DNA from: CAWGUU01 sp963825765
GTDB taxonomy: Bacteria > Actinomycetota > Acidimicrobiia > Acidimicrobiales > AC-14
NCBI GenBank assembly: GCA_963825765.1
Contig: CAWGUU010000013.1
Location: 1 to 64,000, forward strand
DNA: 64,000 bases
Reading direction: 5' to 3'
Shown here one piece after another: positions 8,476 to 18,798 of this stretch. Under the pieces are notes generated by a model, which saw nothing but the letters and a program-made list of their open reading frames with translations, ran no database searches and was not told where the DNA came from. How positions within the stretch are numbered: position 1 is the stretch's first letter; each line of letters opens with the position of its first letter. Made by a program: the position numbers and the translations under genes.

Positions 8476-9187
8476 CCCCGGCGATCGACCCGAGCGCGTA
8501 GGTGATCGCGGCGGGGACGGCGGAGAACACCAGCTGGCGGGCCGCCGAGCCGAGCATGGGGCGGCCGGTGAAACGGGCGAGGGCGGCGCCGACCGCGATC
8601 GCAGCCAGGGTGCCGAGGATGATCGACGCCACCACTGCAGCCATGCCGCCGCCGAAGAACCACGGGATGAGGGGCACGATGGCACCGACCGAGAAGCTCA
8701 GGAACGACGACACGGCGGCGGCGATCGGCGATCCGAGCTCGCTCGGGTCGATGCCAAGCTCCTCCCGGGCGTGGGTCTCGAGGGCCTGTTCGGGGTCGCG
8801 GGAGAGCTGGTCGGCGATCTCCTCGGCCGTCTCCCGGTCGACGCCGCGAGACTGGTAGATCTGGGCCAGCTCGGCCTTCTCCATGTCGGGGCTGCGCCTG
8901 AGCTCGATGCGCTCCAGCTCCAGCTCCCGCTCCAGCAGCTCGGCCTGGGCCCGCATCGACACGTACTCGCCCGCGGCCATTGACACCGACCCGCCGATCA
9001 GCCCGATGATGCCGGCCAGGCGGACCAGCGACGGGGTCGGGCTGGCGCCGGCGAAGCCCAGGACCACGGCGACGTTCGACACCAGGCCGTCGCTGACGCC
9101 GAACACCGCCGCTCGCGCCGCCCCGCCCTGGATGTTGCGGTGGTGCTTCTCCGGCGACGGCGGGTTCGGCTGGTCGTCTGGGTCCAC
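8459..9187 (-). CDS. VIT1/CCC1-family iron/manganese transporter
   Basis: A 242-residue membrane protein. The family signature GGAARAAVFGVSDGLVSNVAVVLGFAGA opens the first helix pair, followed by SVSMAAGEYVSMRAQ, a cytosolic Glu-rich helical stretch (about residues 80-140, LLERELELERIEL) that in the family binds metal, then SFLSFSVGAIVPLIPWFF and two further helices. Members move Fe2+ or Mn2+ across membranes. The start at 9187 is 17 bases from the divergent rlmN start, so their promoters overlap. Confidence 0.9.
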   Translation of the reverse strand: MDPDDQPNPPSPEKHHRNIQGGAARAAVFGVSDGLVSNVAVVLGFAGASPTPSLVRLAGIIGLIGGSVSMAAGEYVSMRAQAELLERELELERIELRRSPDMEKAELAQIYQSRGVDRETAEEIADQLSRDPEQALETHAREELGIDPSELGSPIAAAVSSFLSFSVGAIVPLIPWFFGGGMAAVVASIILGTLAAIAVGAALARFTGRPMLGSAARQLVFSAVPAAITYALGSIAGVSALG

Positions 9188-9204
9188 CCCCGTACGCTAG
9201 TTCC

Positions 9205-10221
9205 GTGCCCGGCCGGTTCGACATGACCTTCCCCGACGTGGTCACCGCCCTCGCCGGCGAGCCCGCCTACCGAGCCCGCCAGGTCTGGACCGCGCTGCAC
9301 GCCGGCCGCGAGCCGGAGGAGATGACCGAGCTGCCGGCGACCCTCCGGGCCCGGCTGGCCGTCGTGCTCGAGCCCGGGCTACGCCTCGAGCAGGAGTCGG
9401 TCAGCGACCGAGGCGACACCATCAAATGGTTGTGGCGGCTGGGCGACGCCACCGCCGTCGAGACCGTCCTCATGCGGTATCCCGACCGGGCCACGGTCTG
9501 CGTGTCGACCCAGGCGGGGTGCGCCATGGCCTGCTCGTTCTGCGCCACCGGCCAGGCCGGGTTCAAGCGCCACCTCACCACCGGCGAGATCGTCGAGCAG
9601 GTCGTGCGGGCCCGGCGAGGGGCGCTGCCCCGGCGGCTGTCGAACGTCGTGTTCATGGGCATGGGCGAGCCCCTGGCCAACTACGGCCCGGTGTGGGCCG
9701 CGGTCGAGCGGATCCACGACGAACTGGGGCTCTCCGCCCGGCGCCTCACCCTGTCGACGGTCGGCCTCGTGCCCGGGATCCGGCGGCTGGCCGGCGAGGC
9801 CCTCCCGGTGAACCTCGCCGTGTCCCTGCACGCCGCCAACGACGCCAAGCGCAACGAGCTGGTGCCCATCAACCGCCGGTGGCCGCTGGCCGAGTTGATC
9901 GACGCCTGCTGGGAGTACGTCGAGGCCAAGGGCAGGCGGCTGTCGTTCGAGTGGGCGGTCATCGAGGGGGTCAACGACCAGCCCTCCGACGCCGCCGAGC
10001 TGGCCGCCGTGGCCCGGCCGCTGGCCGCCCACGTCAATCTCATCCCCCTCAACCCGACCCCCGGTTACCCGGTCCGCGGCACGCCACCCGCCGGCGTCCG
10101 GGAGTTCCGCGACCGGCTGAAGGCGGCGGGCGTGAACGTCACCGTGCGCCGCAACCGGGGTACCGACATCGACGCCGCCTGCGGTCAGCTGGCCGCGGCG
10201 GCGCCTGTGCGCATGGGCTGA
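9205..10221 (+). CDS. rlmN: 23S rRNA (A2503-C2)/tRNA (A37-C2) methyltransferase RlmN
   Basis: A 338-residue radical SAM enzyme that methylates adenine C2 in 23S rRNA and certain tRNAs. The iron-sulfur motif is CAMACSFC, preceded by STQAGCA; FMGMGEPLANY, STVGLVPGIRRL and the C-terminal RRNRGTDIDAACGQL with the second catalytic cysteine are all present. Start is GTG at 9205. The adjacent gene on the other strand is a metal transporter; no operon partner is evident. Confidence 0.97.
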   Translation: MPGRFDMTFPDVVTALAGEPAYRARQVWTALHAGREPEEMTELPATLRARLAVVLEPGLRLEQESVSDRGDTIKWLWRLGDATAVETVLMRYPDRATVCVSTQAGCAMACSFCATGQAGFKRHLTTGEIVEQVVRARRGALPRRLSNVVFMGMGEPLANYGPVWAAVERIHDELGLSARRLTLSTVGLVPGIRRLAGEALPVNLAVSLHAANDAKRNELVPINRRWPLAELIDACWEYVEAKGRRLSFEWAVIEGVNDQPSDAAELAAVARPLAAHVNLIPLNPTPGYPVRGTPPAGVREFRDRLKAAGVNVTVRRNRGTDIDAACGQLAAAAPVRMG

Positions 10222-10225
10222 GCGA

Positions 10226-10273
10226 TTCTGCTCGCGAAAGACCCCTCTCTGACCGGTAATTGCGCGAGCAGAA
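10226..10273 (+). terminator. Inverted repeat with long loop after rlmN
   Basis: TTCTGCTCGCG at 10226-10236 is perfectly complementary to CGCGAGCAGAA at 10263-10273, with a 26-base loop, starting four bases after the rlmN stop. It may end rlmN transcription, but the long loop also allows a protein-binding site for the next gene. Confidence 0.4.
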
Positions 10274-10332
10274 ATCCGGATCGGCACCGGGGCTACCGCC
10301 GGAAGGGCTCCCGCTCCTGCCAGACTACGGGC

Positions 10333-10704
10333 ATGGAGCGACGCCGCTGGCTGAACCAGGCCCAACCCCAGACCCTTCAAATCGCCGTCTTCCTGCTCTA
10401 CCTGAACGCTGCGTCGTTCGTCGTCTTCACCGTGCTCCTCAGCTCCGGCCGGTACTCAGCTTCCGCGCTCGCCGCCGCGTCCGTCGTCTACGGCGCCCAG
10501 GTGGCAGCCGCCTACGGGATCGCCAACGAGCGCCGGTGGGGCTACGGCCTGGCCGTCGGCCTCGCCGCGCTGGCGCTGGTCCTGGCCCTCGTCGGGTCGG
10601 CCATCTTCCGCCGCAACATCATCGGCCTCATGTTCGACATCGCCCTCATCGCCCTGCTGCTGCACCCCCAGAGCCGCGACTACCAGCGCATCTGGTTCAA
10701 ATAG
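10333..10704 (+). CDS. Small integral membrane protein, 123 aa
   Basis: After a charged start (MERRRWLNQAQPQ) there are four hydrophobic segments, roughly residues 15-38, 44-62, 70-92 and 97-112, ending in a polar tail QSRDYQRIWFK. No known domain or catalytic motif was recognised. It stands alone between rlmN and a convergent lipoprotein gene. Strong third-position GC bias in this frame supports a real gene. Function unknown. Confidence 0.75.
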   Translation: MERRRWLNQAQPQTLQIAVFLLYLNAASFVVFTVLLSSGRYSASALAAASVVYGAQVAAAYGIANERRWGYGLAVGLAALALVLALVGSAIFRRNIIGLMFDIALIALLLHPQSRDYQRIWFK

Positions 10705-10848
10705 TCGCAGGGCGGGCTGGCTCGCTCGCCGAGCCCGTTTGGATCACTCGTGGCGACGTGATTTCGCGTCGGACGTCTGCCGATTTTCACGGCGCTACCG
10801 ATGATCGAAACCGGGTAGTCGCCCCCGCTGCTCCTCGTAGCCGCCGGG

Positions 10849-11556
10849 TCAGAAGGCCACCCGCACCACGGTCGCCCGCAGGACGCCCTGGCCGTCGGCG
10901 GCCGAGCGTTCGAAGAACACGACCGCGCCGGCGGGCTTCGAGGGCGTGGTGAAGGAGATCGTGCCGGAGAACGGGGCGGCGGGGCCTCCGCCGCCGGTGA
11001 CGTGGCCCTCGCCGAGGAACTGGCCGGCGACCATGCCGTCCTCCCTGACCTCGACGTTCACGTTGCCCTCGAACGCCAGCGCCGTCCCGCTGAGCTGCGC
11101 GGGCGAGGAGATCCGCTGCCCGGAGGACGGCCTGGCGACCACGATGTCGACGGCGTCGGCCCGCACCACCGTCCATGCCGCGCTCTCGCTGGCGTCGACA
11201 TCACGCACGAAGACGCTCATGGTTGGCTTGGGGTCGGGCAGCGGGCCGCCGCCCTCCGTGGTGCCGAACCCGACCTTGACCTCGCGGAGGACACCGTCGG
11301 CGGTGGCCGGACCGATCGTCACCGGTTTGACGATCCCCAGGTAACGCTCGGCGAAGTCGGCGGCGGTCACCACCGGGTCGGCGTAGGCGTTGTCCCCCCT
11401 GGTCAGGTAGGCGCCGACGTCGGCTTCCGACGAGAACGGCCAGATCCCGTCGAAGACTCCGCCCAGGGTCGTCGTCGTTCCCGGACCGGTGCCGCCGTCA
11501 TCCGGATCGCCGCACGCGACCCCCACGACCGCCAACGTCAGCGCCAGGGCCAGCAC
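10849..11556 (-). CDS. Lipoprotein with C-terminal Gmad2 domain (copy 2)
   Basis: About 235 residues. A hydrophobic leader ends in a lipobox (VVGVACGD), so the mature protein is probably anchored outside the membrane. A short middle region contains IWPFSSEADVGAY and DPKPTMSVFV. The C-terminal half (SPAQLSGTALAFEGNVNVEV ... PFSGTISF ... VVFFERSA) fits the Gmad2 immunoglobulin-like domain known from spore germination and surface proteins. The listed GTG lacks the usual positively charged n-region; upstream in-frame codons read LLRTRRRASA, so translation may begin slightly earlier, overlapping the paralogue upstream. Confidence 0.75.
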   Translation of the reverse strand: MLALALTLAVVGVACGDPDDGGTGPGTTTTLGGVFDGIWPFSSEADVGAYLTRGDNAYADPVVTAADFAERYLGIVKPVTIGPATADGVLREVKVGFGTTEGGGPLPDPKPTMSVFVRDVDASESAAWTVVRADAVDIVVARPSSGQRISSPAQLSGTALAFEGNVNVEVREDGMVAGQFLGEGHVTGGGGPAAPFSGTISFTTPSKPAGAVVFFERSAADGQGVLRATVVRVAF

Positions 11557-11582
11557 GACGGCGGAGGCCCGGCGGCGCGTCC

Positions 11583-12326
11583 TCAGAAGACCACCCGTAC
11601 GACCGTCGCCCGGGTGATGCCAGGGCCGGCGGTGGCCGACGTCTCCAGCAGGAGCAGCGCCCCCGCCGTCTTGGTGGGCTCCTTGAAGTAGATGCCGTTG
11701 TCGAAGGAGCCGAGCTTGCCCTCGCCGGCGCCGGCCACGTTGCCCACACCGAGGGCCTTCCCGCTGAGCTGCCCGTCCTCCCGGATCTCGACCTCGACGT
11801 TGCCCTCGAGGGCGCTGGCGGCGCCGGCCACCCGCACGGGCGAGGTGATGGTCGAGTAGTCCTCGGGCGAGGACAGGACGATCTCGGCCGACCGCGAGCC
11901 GACGACGCCAAACGGGGCCCCACCCCCGCCACCGAGGCCCTTCAGGAAGACGCTCATGGTGGGCTTCGGGTCGGACACCTTGGCGCCCGCCTCGTCCTCG
12001 CCCACGCCGATCTTGACCTCCTGGGTGCCCTTGTTGGACGACGCGTTACCGATGGCGACCGGCGCCGTCATCCCCACGTACTCCTGGGCGAAGGCGGTGG
12101 CCGTCGCGGCCGGGTCGCCGTACTTGGACTCGTTGGCCGACACGTAGGCGTCCAGCTCCTCCTGGGAGGTGAAGGGCCAGATGGCCGGGAACACGTTCGG
12201 TGGCGCCGAAGCCGGCGGTGAGGCCGGCGACGCGTCGGTCTTGGGGGAGGAGGAGTCCTTGCAGGCCGTAGCGGTGAGGAGCAGGGCCAGGAGCAGGACG
12301 GGGAGGAGTAGGCGGCGTCTCGTCAC
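11583..12326 (-). CDS. Lipoprotein with C-terminal Gmad2 domain (copy 1)
   Basis: A 247-residue protein starting VTRRRLLLPVLLLALLL with a lipobox LTATACKD, then a Ser/Pro/Ala-rich linker. It shares IWPFTSQEELDAY, the middle DPKPTMSVF motif, and the Gmad2 segment SPVRVAGAASALEGNVEVEI with the next gene downstream, so the two are tandem paralogues. GTG at 12326 is 10 bases from the end of an acyl-CoA dehydrogenase gene on the same strand, suggesting co-transcription. Likely a cell-surface protein; ligand unknown. Confidence 0.8.
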   Translation of the reverse strand: MTRRRLLLPVLLLALLLTATACKDSSSPKTDASPASPPASAPPNVFPAIWPFTSQEELDAYVSANESKYGDPAATATAFAQEYVGMTAPVAIGNASSNKGTQEVKIGVGEDEAGAKVSDPKPTMSVFLKGLGGGGGAPFGVVGSRSAEIVLSSPEDYSTITSPVRVAGAASALEGNVEVEIREDGQLSGKALGVGNVAGAGEGKLGSFDNGIYFKEPTKTAGALLLLETSATAGPGITRATVVRVVF

Positions 12327-12336
12327 GCCAGCGAAC

Positions 12337-13602
12337 CTACCCGCCGGAACCCGGCGTGATAGGGCGCCTCCCGACCCGGCCGACGGGCACGTCGCGGAAC
12401 GGCACGTCCTTGTCGGCCCGTGGCTCCCTCGGCAGGCCGAGGACCCGCTCGGCCACGATGCTGCGTAGGGCCTCCTCCGTCCCGCCCGCGATGCGGGTGG
12501 CGGGGATCCACATCTGGAGCAGGGTGTATTCGTCGACGAGCATCCCGCCCGCCCCCCGGAGGGCGTCGAGGAGCTCGTCGCTGCGGCGGGAGACCCTGAT
12601 CGACGCCAGGCGGGCCACCGCGCCCTCGGCGCCTGGCACCTCGCCCCTGGCCAGCTTGGAGACGATCCGCTCCCCCAGCAGCTCCAGCACCTTGGCGTCG
12701 GTCCACAGCCGGGCCGCCAGCTGGCGCACGACGGGGTCGTCGGCCACGCCGTGGGGGCGCAGGTCGGAGAGCATCCGCTGGATGCCGCCCCCCACCCGGG
12801 CAAGTCCCAGCCCGAGGTTGAGCCGTTCGGCCAGCAGGGTGGTGACGGCCACCGACCAGCCGTCGCCCTCGGCGCCGACCCGCTGGGCGTCGGGCACCTG
12901 CACCCGGTCGAGGAACACCTCGTTGAAGGCGGCGCCACCCGTCATCTGCCGCAGCGGGCGGGTGGTGACGCCCGGCGAGCTCATGTCGACGAGGAAGTAC
13001 GTGCAGCCCTGGTGCTTGGGGACGTCCCAGTCGGTGCGTGCCAGCAGGATGCCCCAGTCGGCGTAGTGGGCGGCCGACGTCCACAGCTTGTGGCCGGTCA
13101 CGAGCCAGCCGCCGTCGCTCCCGGCGCGCTCGGCAGTGGTGGTGACCGCGGCCAGGTCGGTGCCGGCGTCGGGCTCGCTGAACAGCTGGCACCAGATCTC
13201 GTCGCCCCGGAGCAGCGGGCGCAGATAGCGGCGTTTCTGGTCGTCGGTGCCGTGGGCCAGCAGGGTCGGGCCGACCATGCCCTCGCCGATGAGGTTCAGC
13301 CCCGGCGGGGCGCCCGCGGCCGCCGTCAACTGGGCCCAGATCACCCTCTGGGACAGGGGCAGGTCGCGCCCGCCGTACTCCGCCGGCCAGCCCAGCCCGG
13401 CGTAGCCGCCCTCGTGCAGCACCCGCTGCCAGGCCCTTCCCCGGGCCACGTGGTCGGTGTCGCTGACGTCGGCGAAGACGAGCGACGGGTTGGTCGGGTC
13501 GTAGCGGCTGCGGTACGGCCCGACATGGGCGGCCAGCCAGGCGCCGGCCTCGGCCCGGAAGGCGGCGTCGGCCGGCGAGTCGTCATGCTCCACTCCGTCC
13601 AT
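12337..13602 (-). CDS. Acyl-CoA dehydrogenase family protein
   Basis: A 421-residue FAD flavoenzyme of the acyl-CoA dehydrogenase fold. LGWPAEYGGRDLP at the N-terminal domain, CQLFSEPDAGTDLA and GHKLWTSAAHYADW for the middle beta domain, and MWIPATRIAGGTEEALRSIVAERVLGLPRE at the C-terminus are typical of actinobacterial members acting on steroid or long acyl-CoA side chains. Exact substrate cannot be told. It starts with ATG at 13602, divergent from a small zinc-ribbon gene, and is followed by two lipoprotein genes. Confidence 0.9.
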   Translation of the reverse strand: MDGVEHDDSPADAAFRAEAGAWLAAHVGPYRSRYDPTNPSLVFADVSDTDHVARGRAWQRVLHEGGYAGLGWPAEYGGRDLPLSQRVIWAQLTAAAGAPPGLNLIGEGMVGPTLLAHGTDDQKRRYLRPLLRGDEIWCQLFSEPDAGTDLAAVTTTAERAGSDGGWLVTGHKLWTSAAHYADWGILLARTDWDVPKHQGCTYFLVDMSSPGVTTRPLRQMTGGAAFNEVFLDRVQVPDAQRVGAEGDGWSVAVTTLLAERLNLGLGLARVGGGIQRMLSDLRPHGVADDPVVRQLAARLWTDAKVLELLGERIVSKLARGEVPGAEGAVARLASIRVSRRSDELLDALRGAGGMLVDEYTLLQMWIPATRIAGGTEEALRSIVAERVLGLPREPRADKDVPFRDVPVGRVGRRPITPGSGG

Positions 13603-13646
13603 CCTCGCCGAGCGTAGAGGTCGGCCTGGCGAGGCAAGATCGGGCG

Positions 13647-13837
13647 GTGGACGGCCTGGTCTCGACCGCGCTCGACGTGCTGCTCGTCGTCGCCGTCGGC
13701 GGGATGCTGTGGTCGGCGGTGATGCGCCTGCGACGGCACCAGATCACCGTCCCCCGATGCCCGGGCTGCGGGCGCACCACGTCCCGCGCCTACGACAGTT
13801 GTCCACGGTGCGGCGAGCCCACGCCTACCGTGGACCC

Positions 13838-13841
<4 letters not shown>
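13647..13841 (+). CDS. Small membrane protein with zinc ribbon, 64 aa
   Basis: One predicted N-terminal membrane helix (about residues 5-25, STALDVLLVVAVGGMLWSAV) is followed by a basic stretch and two CxxC knuckles, CPGCGRT and CPRCGEP, a rubredoxin-like zinc ribbon. The GTG start at 13647 gives 64 residues. Its stop overlaps the ATG of the downstream thioredoxin-domain gene by four bases (ATGA), so the two are probably translated together and may act together. Confidence 0.8.
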
Positions 13842-15862
<2,021 letters not shown>

Positions 15863-16765
15863 GGTTCGAGGCTCGACACCCGCCGCAGCCACAGCCGGCC
15901 GTCCTTTCGCAGGACCTGGTAGGCGGGCTGGGGGCCGGTGGCGGGCCCGTGGACGACGCTGCCGTCGTCGAGGCGGAACACGCTCGCGTGCCAGGGGCAA
16001 GTGACACACCCGGCGCCGATCTCACCCTCGTGCAGCGGTCCGCCCAGGTGGCCGCACACGTCGCTGATGGCGTAGAGCTTCCCGCCCTGGCGGACGATCA
16101 GCGCGGTGTCGTCCCCCACCGAGACCACCAGCGGACCGTCGTCCGTCAGCACCTCCTCGGCGGCCACGTCCACCCAGGCCTCGTCGGTGTGGTTCCAGGC
16201 GTGGCGACTGACGTTGACGCCCTTCCTCCAGGCCAGATGGCCGCCGAGGTAGGCGCCGGCTGTAGCCGCGGCGGCTCCCAGCATGCCGAGGGCGACGCCC
16301 CTGCCCCGTCGGCCCCGGAGCCGGGCCACCATCGACAGGCCGTAGAAGGCCAGCGCCACCGTGTTGCCACCGGCATGGGCCAGGCCCAGACGGCGCTCCT
16401 CGCCGATCAGGTCGGACCAGTCGGCAAGTCCGGACGCTGCGGTGGGCAGGGCGGTGACCACCCCGAGCGCGACCAGCGTGTCCGACGCCCGGTGGCTGCG
16501 CTTTCCGCCCACGATGTCGAGCACGAACGCGCTGGTCCAGCAGCCGATCGGCAGGTCGGTGAGCATGGGGTGGAGGGGGTGCCCGAGCCAGGTCCCGCTC
16601 AGGGCGTCTTTGAGGGCGCCTTTGGGGACGGTCTCGGAGACCTTCTTGGACAGCGGCTGGGCCAGGTTGTCGAGCCACTCGGCCCGGCCCACCCGTTCGA
16701 CGAACTGTTCCACGGTGCGCGGCGCCATTTCGTGCTGCTACCCGAAAAGGCCTGCCTCGAAACCG

Positions 16766-17383
16766 CTACCAGTTGCCCCTGTGGACCACCTCGGACGGAG
16801 GGCGGCGGCCCCGGGCGAGCGACGACGAGCGTTTGTCGGGGAGCGCGAACCCCACCGCCACCGTGCCGATGGGACTGAACCGGTCGGGGATGCCGAACTC
16901 GGCACGGAGGTCGTCGGGCCGGGCGACGGCGAAGAACAGGGCCCCGAGCCCGGCATCCACGGCTGTCAGCAGGGCCAGCATGGACGCGAATGCGGCGTCG
17001 ACGTCCCAGTAGGCGGCCGGCCACCGGGACGGAACCCTGACCGGATAGGCATCGCCGATCCGGCCCTTGTCCGGCTCCGAATAGCGCTCGATGTAGGCCT
17101 CGGCGTTGGCGAAGAAGACGAGCAAGAGGGGGGCCCGGAGGACGCCCGGCCAGCGGAAGCCGGACCGGGCCGGAGCGGGAAAGCAGGTGTCCCAGTACCT
17201 GGACGTCTGATCGGTCCCCTGCAGGACCAGCACCTCGGTGCCTTGTGTGAATCCCGCCGACGGAGCCCGCAGGGCATTGGCCACAACCCGCTCCGCCAGT
17301 TCGGGGGGAAGAGGGCGGGAATCGAAGTTGCGCACCATCCGGCGCCGGCGGACAACGTCTTGGAAGTCCATGGAAGGAAGCAT
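16766..17383 (-). CDS. Nitroreductase family protein
   Basis: A 205-residue FMN-dependent oxidoreductase. VVRRRRMVRNFDSRPLP is the typical N-terminal flavin-binding segment, followed by ALRAPSAGFTQG and, near the C-terminus, GLGALFFAV and FSPIGTVAVGFALPD. Substrate unknown; relatives reduce nitro compounds, quinones or cofactors. It stands alone, with a divergent gene of unknown function 37 bases upstream. Confidence 0.85.
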   Translation of the reverse strand: MLPSMDFQDVVRRRRMVRNFDSRPLPPELAERVVANALRAPSAGFTQGTEVLVLQGTDQTSRYWDTCFPAPARSGFRWPGVLRAPLLLVFFANAEAYIERYSEPDKGRIGDAYPVRVPSRWPAAYWDVDAAFASMLALLTAVDAGLGALFFAVARPDDLRAEFGIPDRFSPIGTVAVGFALPDKRSSSLARGRRPPSEVVHRGNW

Positions 17384-17420
17384 CCACCATTTCGGGTGCG
17401 AAAGGGGTCAGCATGGTGTC

Positions 17421-18071
17421 ATGCGAACCGACGTGCGGTACCGCGTGGCCGTGGCTGGGGCCGAATTGCGCATGCTGGTGCTGGCGGCGGGACCCACAGG
17501 ATGTGTCGGTGTCGACCTCGACTCCGGCGCGTTCGTACGGGCCCAGTTCCCAGCGCCCACCGACCAGCCCCTGGCCCCCCTCGACGTGATCGCCGGTGCG
17601 TTGGGCGAGCCCCTCGACCCGCCCGACCCCCGCCCCGAGGCGGTCCAGCTCGACTCCGTCCCCGAACGGGTCGGCCGGGTCACCGGCAAGAAGGCCGTCC
17701 GCTGGCTCACGCCCCTGCATCACCCCAAGGGCCAGCCGCTGCTCGGGTTCACCGGCGCGTCCATCCCGTACTGGACCCTGTGCGGCGACGGGCCCTCGCT
17801 CGCCCTCGTGGTGCCCGAGGGTTCCCCCAAGGTCGTGCTGGGCGACTGGGGCTACGAGTGCGTCTTCGGCTGGCAGGGCGTGCCCCACCAGTTCCCGCTG
17901 GTCGACACCACCCTCACCGACACCCTTCCCCGCCTGGGCCTGCGCTACATGAGCGCCAGCGAGCTGTCCCGGGTCCTCGGCTACAAGCCGGGACGGCTGC
18001 TCGTGGTCCTCAGCGAGCCCCGCCAGGGCTACTGCTGCAAGGAAGTGGCGGCCATGCTGCCGGGGCCGTAG
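17421..18071 (+). CDS. Hypothetical protein, 216 aa
   Basis: Starts at ATG 17421 (MRTDVRYRVAVAGAELRMLV). A beta-rich soluble protein without signal peptide or membrane helices. Recognisable features are a central KAVRWLTPLHHPKGQPLLGF, FTGASIPYWTLCGD, WGYECVFGWQGVPHQFPLVD and a C-terminal LLVVLSEPRQGYCCKEVAAM. No family was recognised with confidence. Third-position GC bias and normal length support a real gene. It ends convergently 26 bases from the next gene. Confidence 0.7.
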   Translation: MRTDVRYRVAVAGAELRMLVLAAGPTGCVGVDLDSGAFVRAQFPAPTDQPLAPLDVIAGALGEPLDPPDPRPEAVQLDSVPERVGRVTGKKAVRWLTPLHHPKGQPLLGFTGASIPYWTLCGDGPSLALVVPEGSPKVVLGDWGYECVFGWQGVPHQFPLVDTTLTDTLPRLGLRYMSASELSRVLGYKPGRLLVVLSEPRQGYCCKEVAAMLPGP

Positions 18072-18097
18072 AGGGCAGCCAGACCCAACTGGGGCAG

Positions 18098-18769
18098 CTA
18101 GCGGGAGGCTCTGGCGGCCAGGTCCTCGGCCATGGCCCACCCGAAGGCGATGAGGGCGTCGCCCCGCTCGGCGTCGAGCGGCTCGAAGAAGGCGGCGACC
18201 GCGGGATCCACGTCGGCCGGCTTGAGCGCCTCGTGGTCGAGCGCACCCGGAGTGTCGCCGGAGCCGGTGACGACGAAGGCGCGGTCGTCGATGCGACCCT
18301 CGGCACCGAAACGCTTGGCCAGGCGCCGGCCCCACGCCCGCTCCTCGCCGGTGGCCTTGTGGTCGGGACGGGGCACGATGTCGTCAAGGCCGTCGAAGGC
18401 GGCGAAGGCGCCCACCTCCAGCATGCGGGTGCCCACCAGCACGTCCTCGTCGGGGAAGGCCAGCACCGCCCGGCGGAGCTGGTCGCCGATGAGCGCCCGC
18501 AGCACGGCCTCCCGTCTCGGGGTGCGCTTCACCGACGCCACCCCGATCAGCACGCAGGGCGTGCCACCGATCCGTTCGAGCGTGCAGAACGAGAACCCGT
18601 TGAGCTTGGTGCCGTCGTGGACCCGGGTGACGAGCACCCATTCGTCCGAGTGCTTCGACAGGATCCCCACGTCGTAGTCGGCCGTGCCGCCGGCGCAGAT
18701 GTCCGCCATCTCGGCGACGTCGGAGTCGCTGAGGGCGGTGCAGTCCTTGGTTTCGACTTCAAGTGCCAT
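18098..18769 (-). CDS. Hypothetical protein, 223 aa
   Basis: I chose the ATG at 18769 (MALEVETKDCTALSDSDVAEM); an in-frame start nine codons earlier at 18796 would leave only two bases before the dnaE 3' end. The middle reads DYDVGILSKHSDEWVLVTRV and LNGFSFCTLERIGGTPCVLIGVAS, with alternating beta and helix, which loosely resembles an acetyltransferase-like fold, but no acetyl-CoA loop was seen. It may be co-transcribed with dnaE, which lies directly upstream on the same strand. Function unknown. Confidence 0.7.
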   Translation of the reverse strand: MALEVETKDCTALSDSDVAEMADICAGGTADYDVGILSKHSDEWVLVTRVHDGTKLNGFSFCTLERIGGTPCVLIGVASVKRTPRREAVLRALIGDQLRRAVLAFPDEDVLVGTRMLEVGAFAAFDGLDDIVPRPDHKATGEERAWGRRLAKRFGAEGRIDDRAFVVTGSGDTPGALDHEALKPADVDPAVAAFFEPLDAERGDALIAFGWAMAEDLAARASR

Positions 18770-18798
18770 CGGCGACCATGACCTCCCGACCGACAAGT

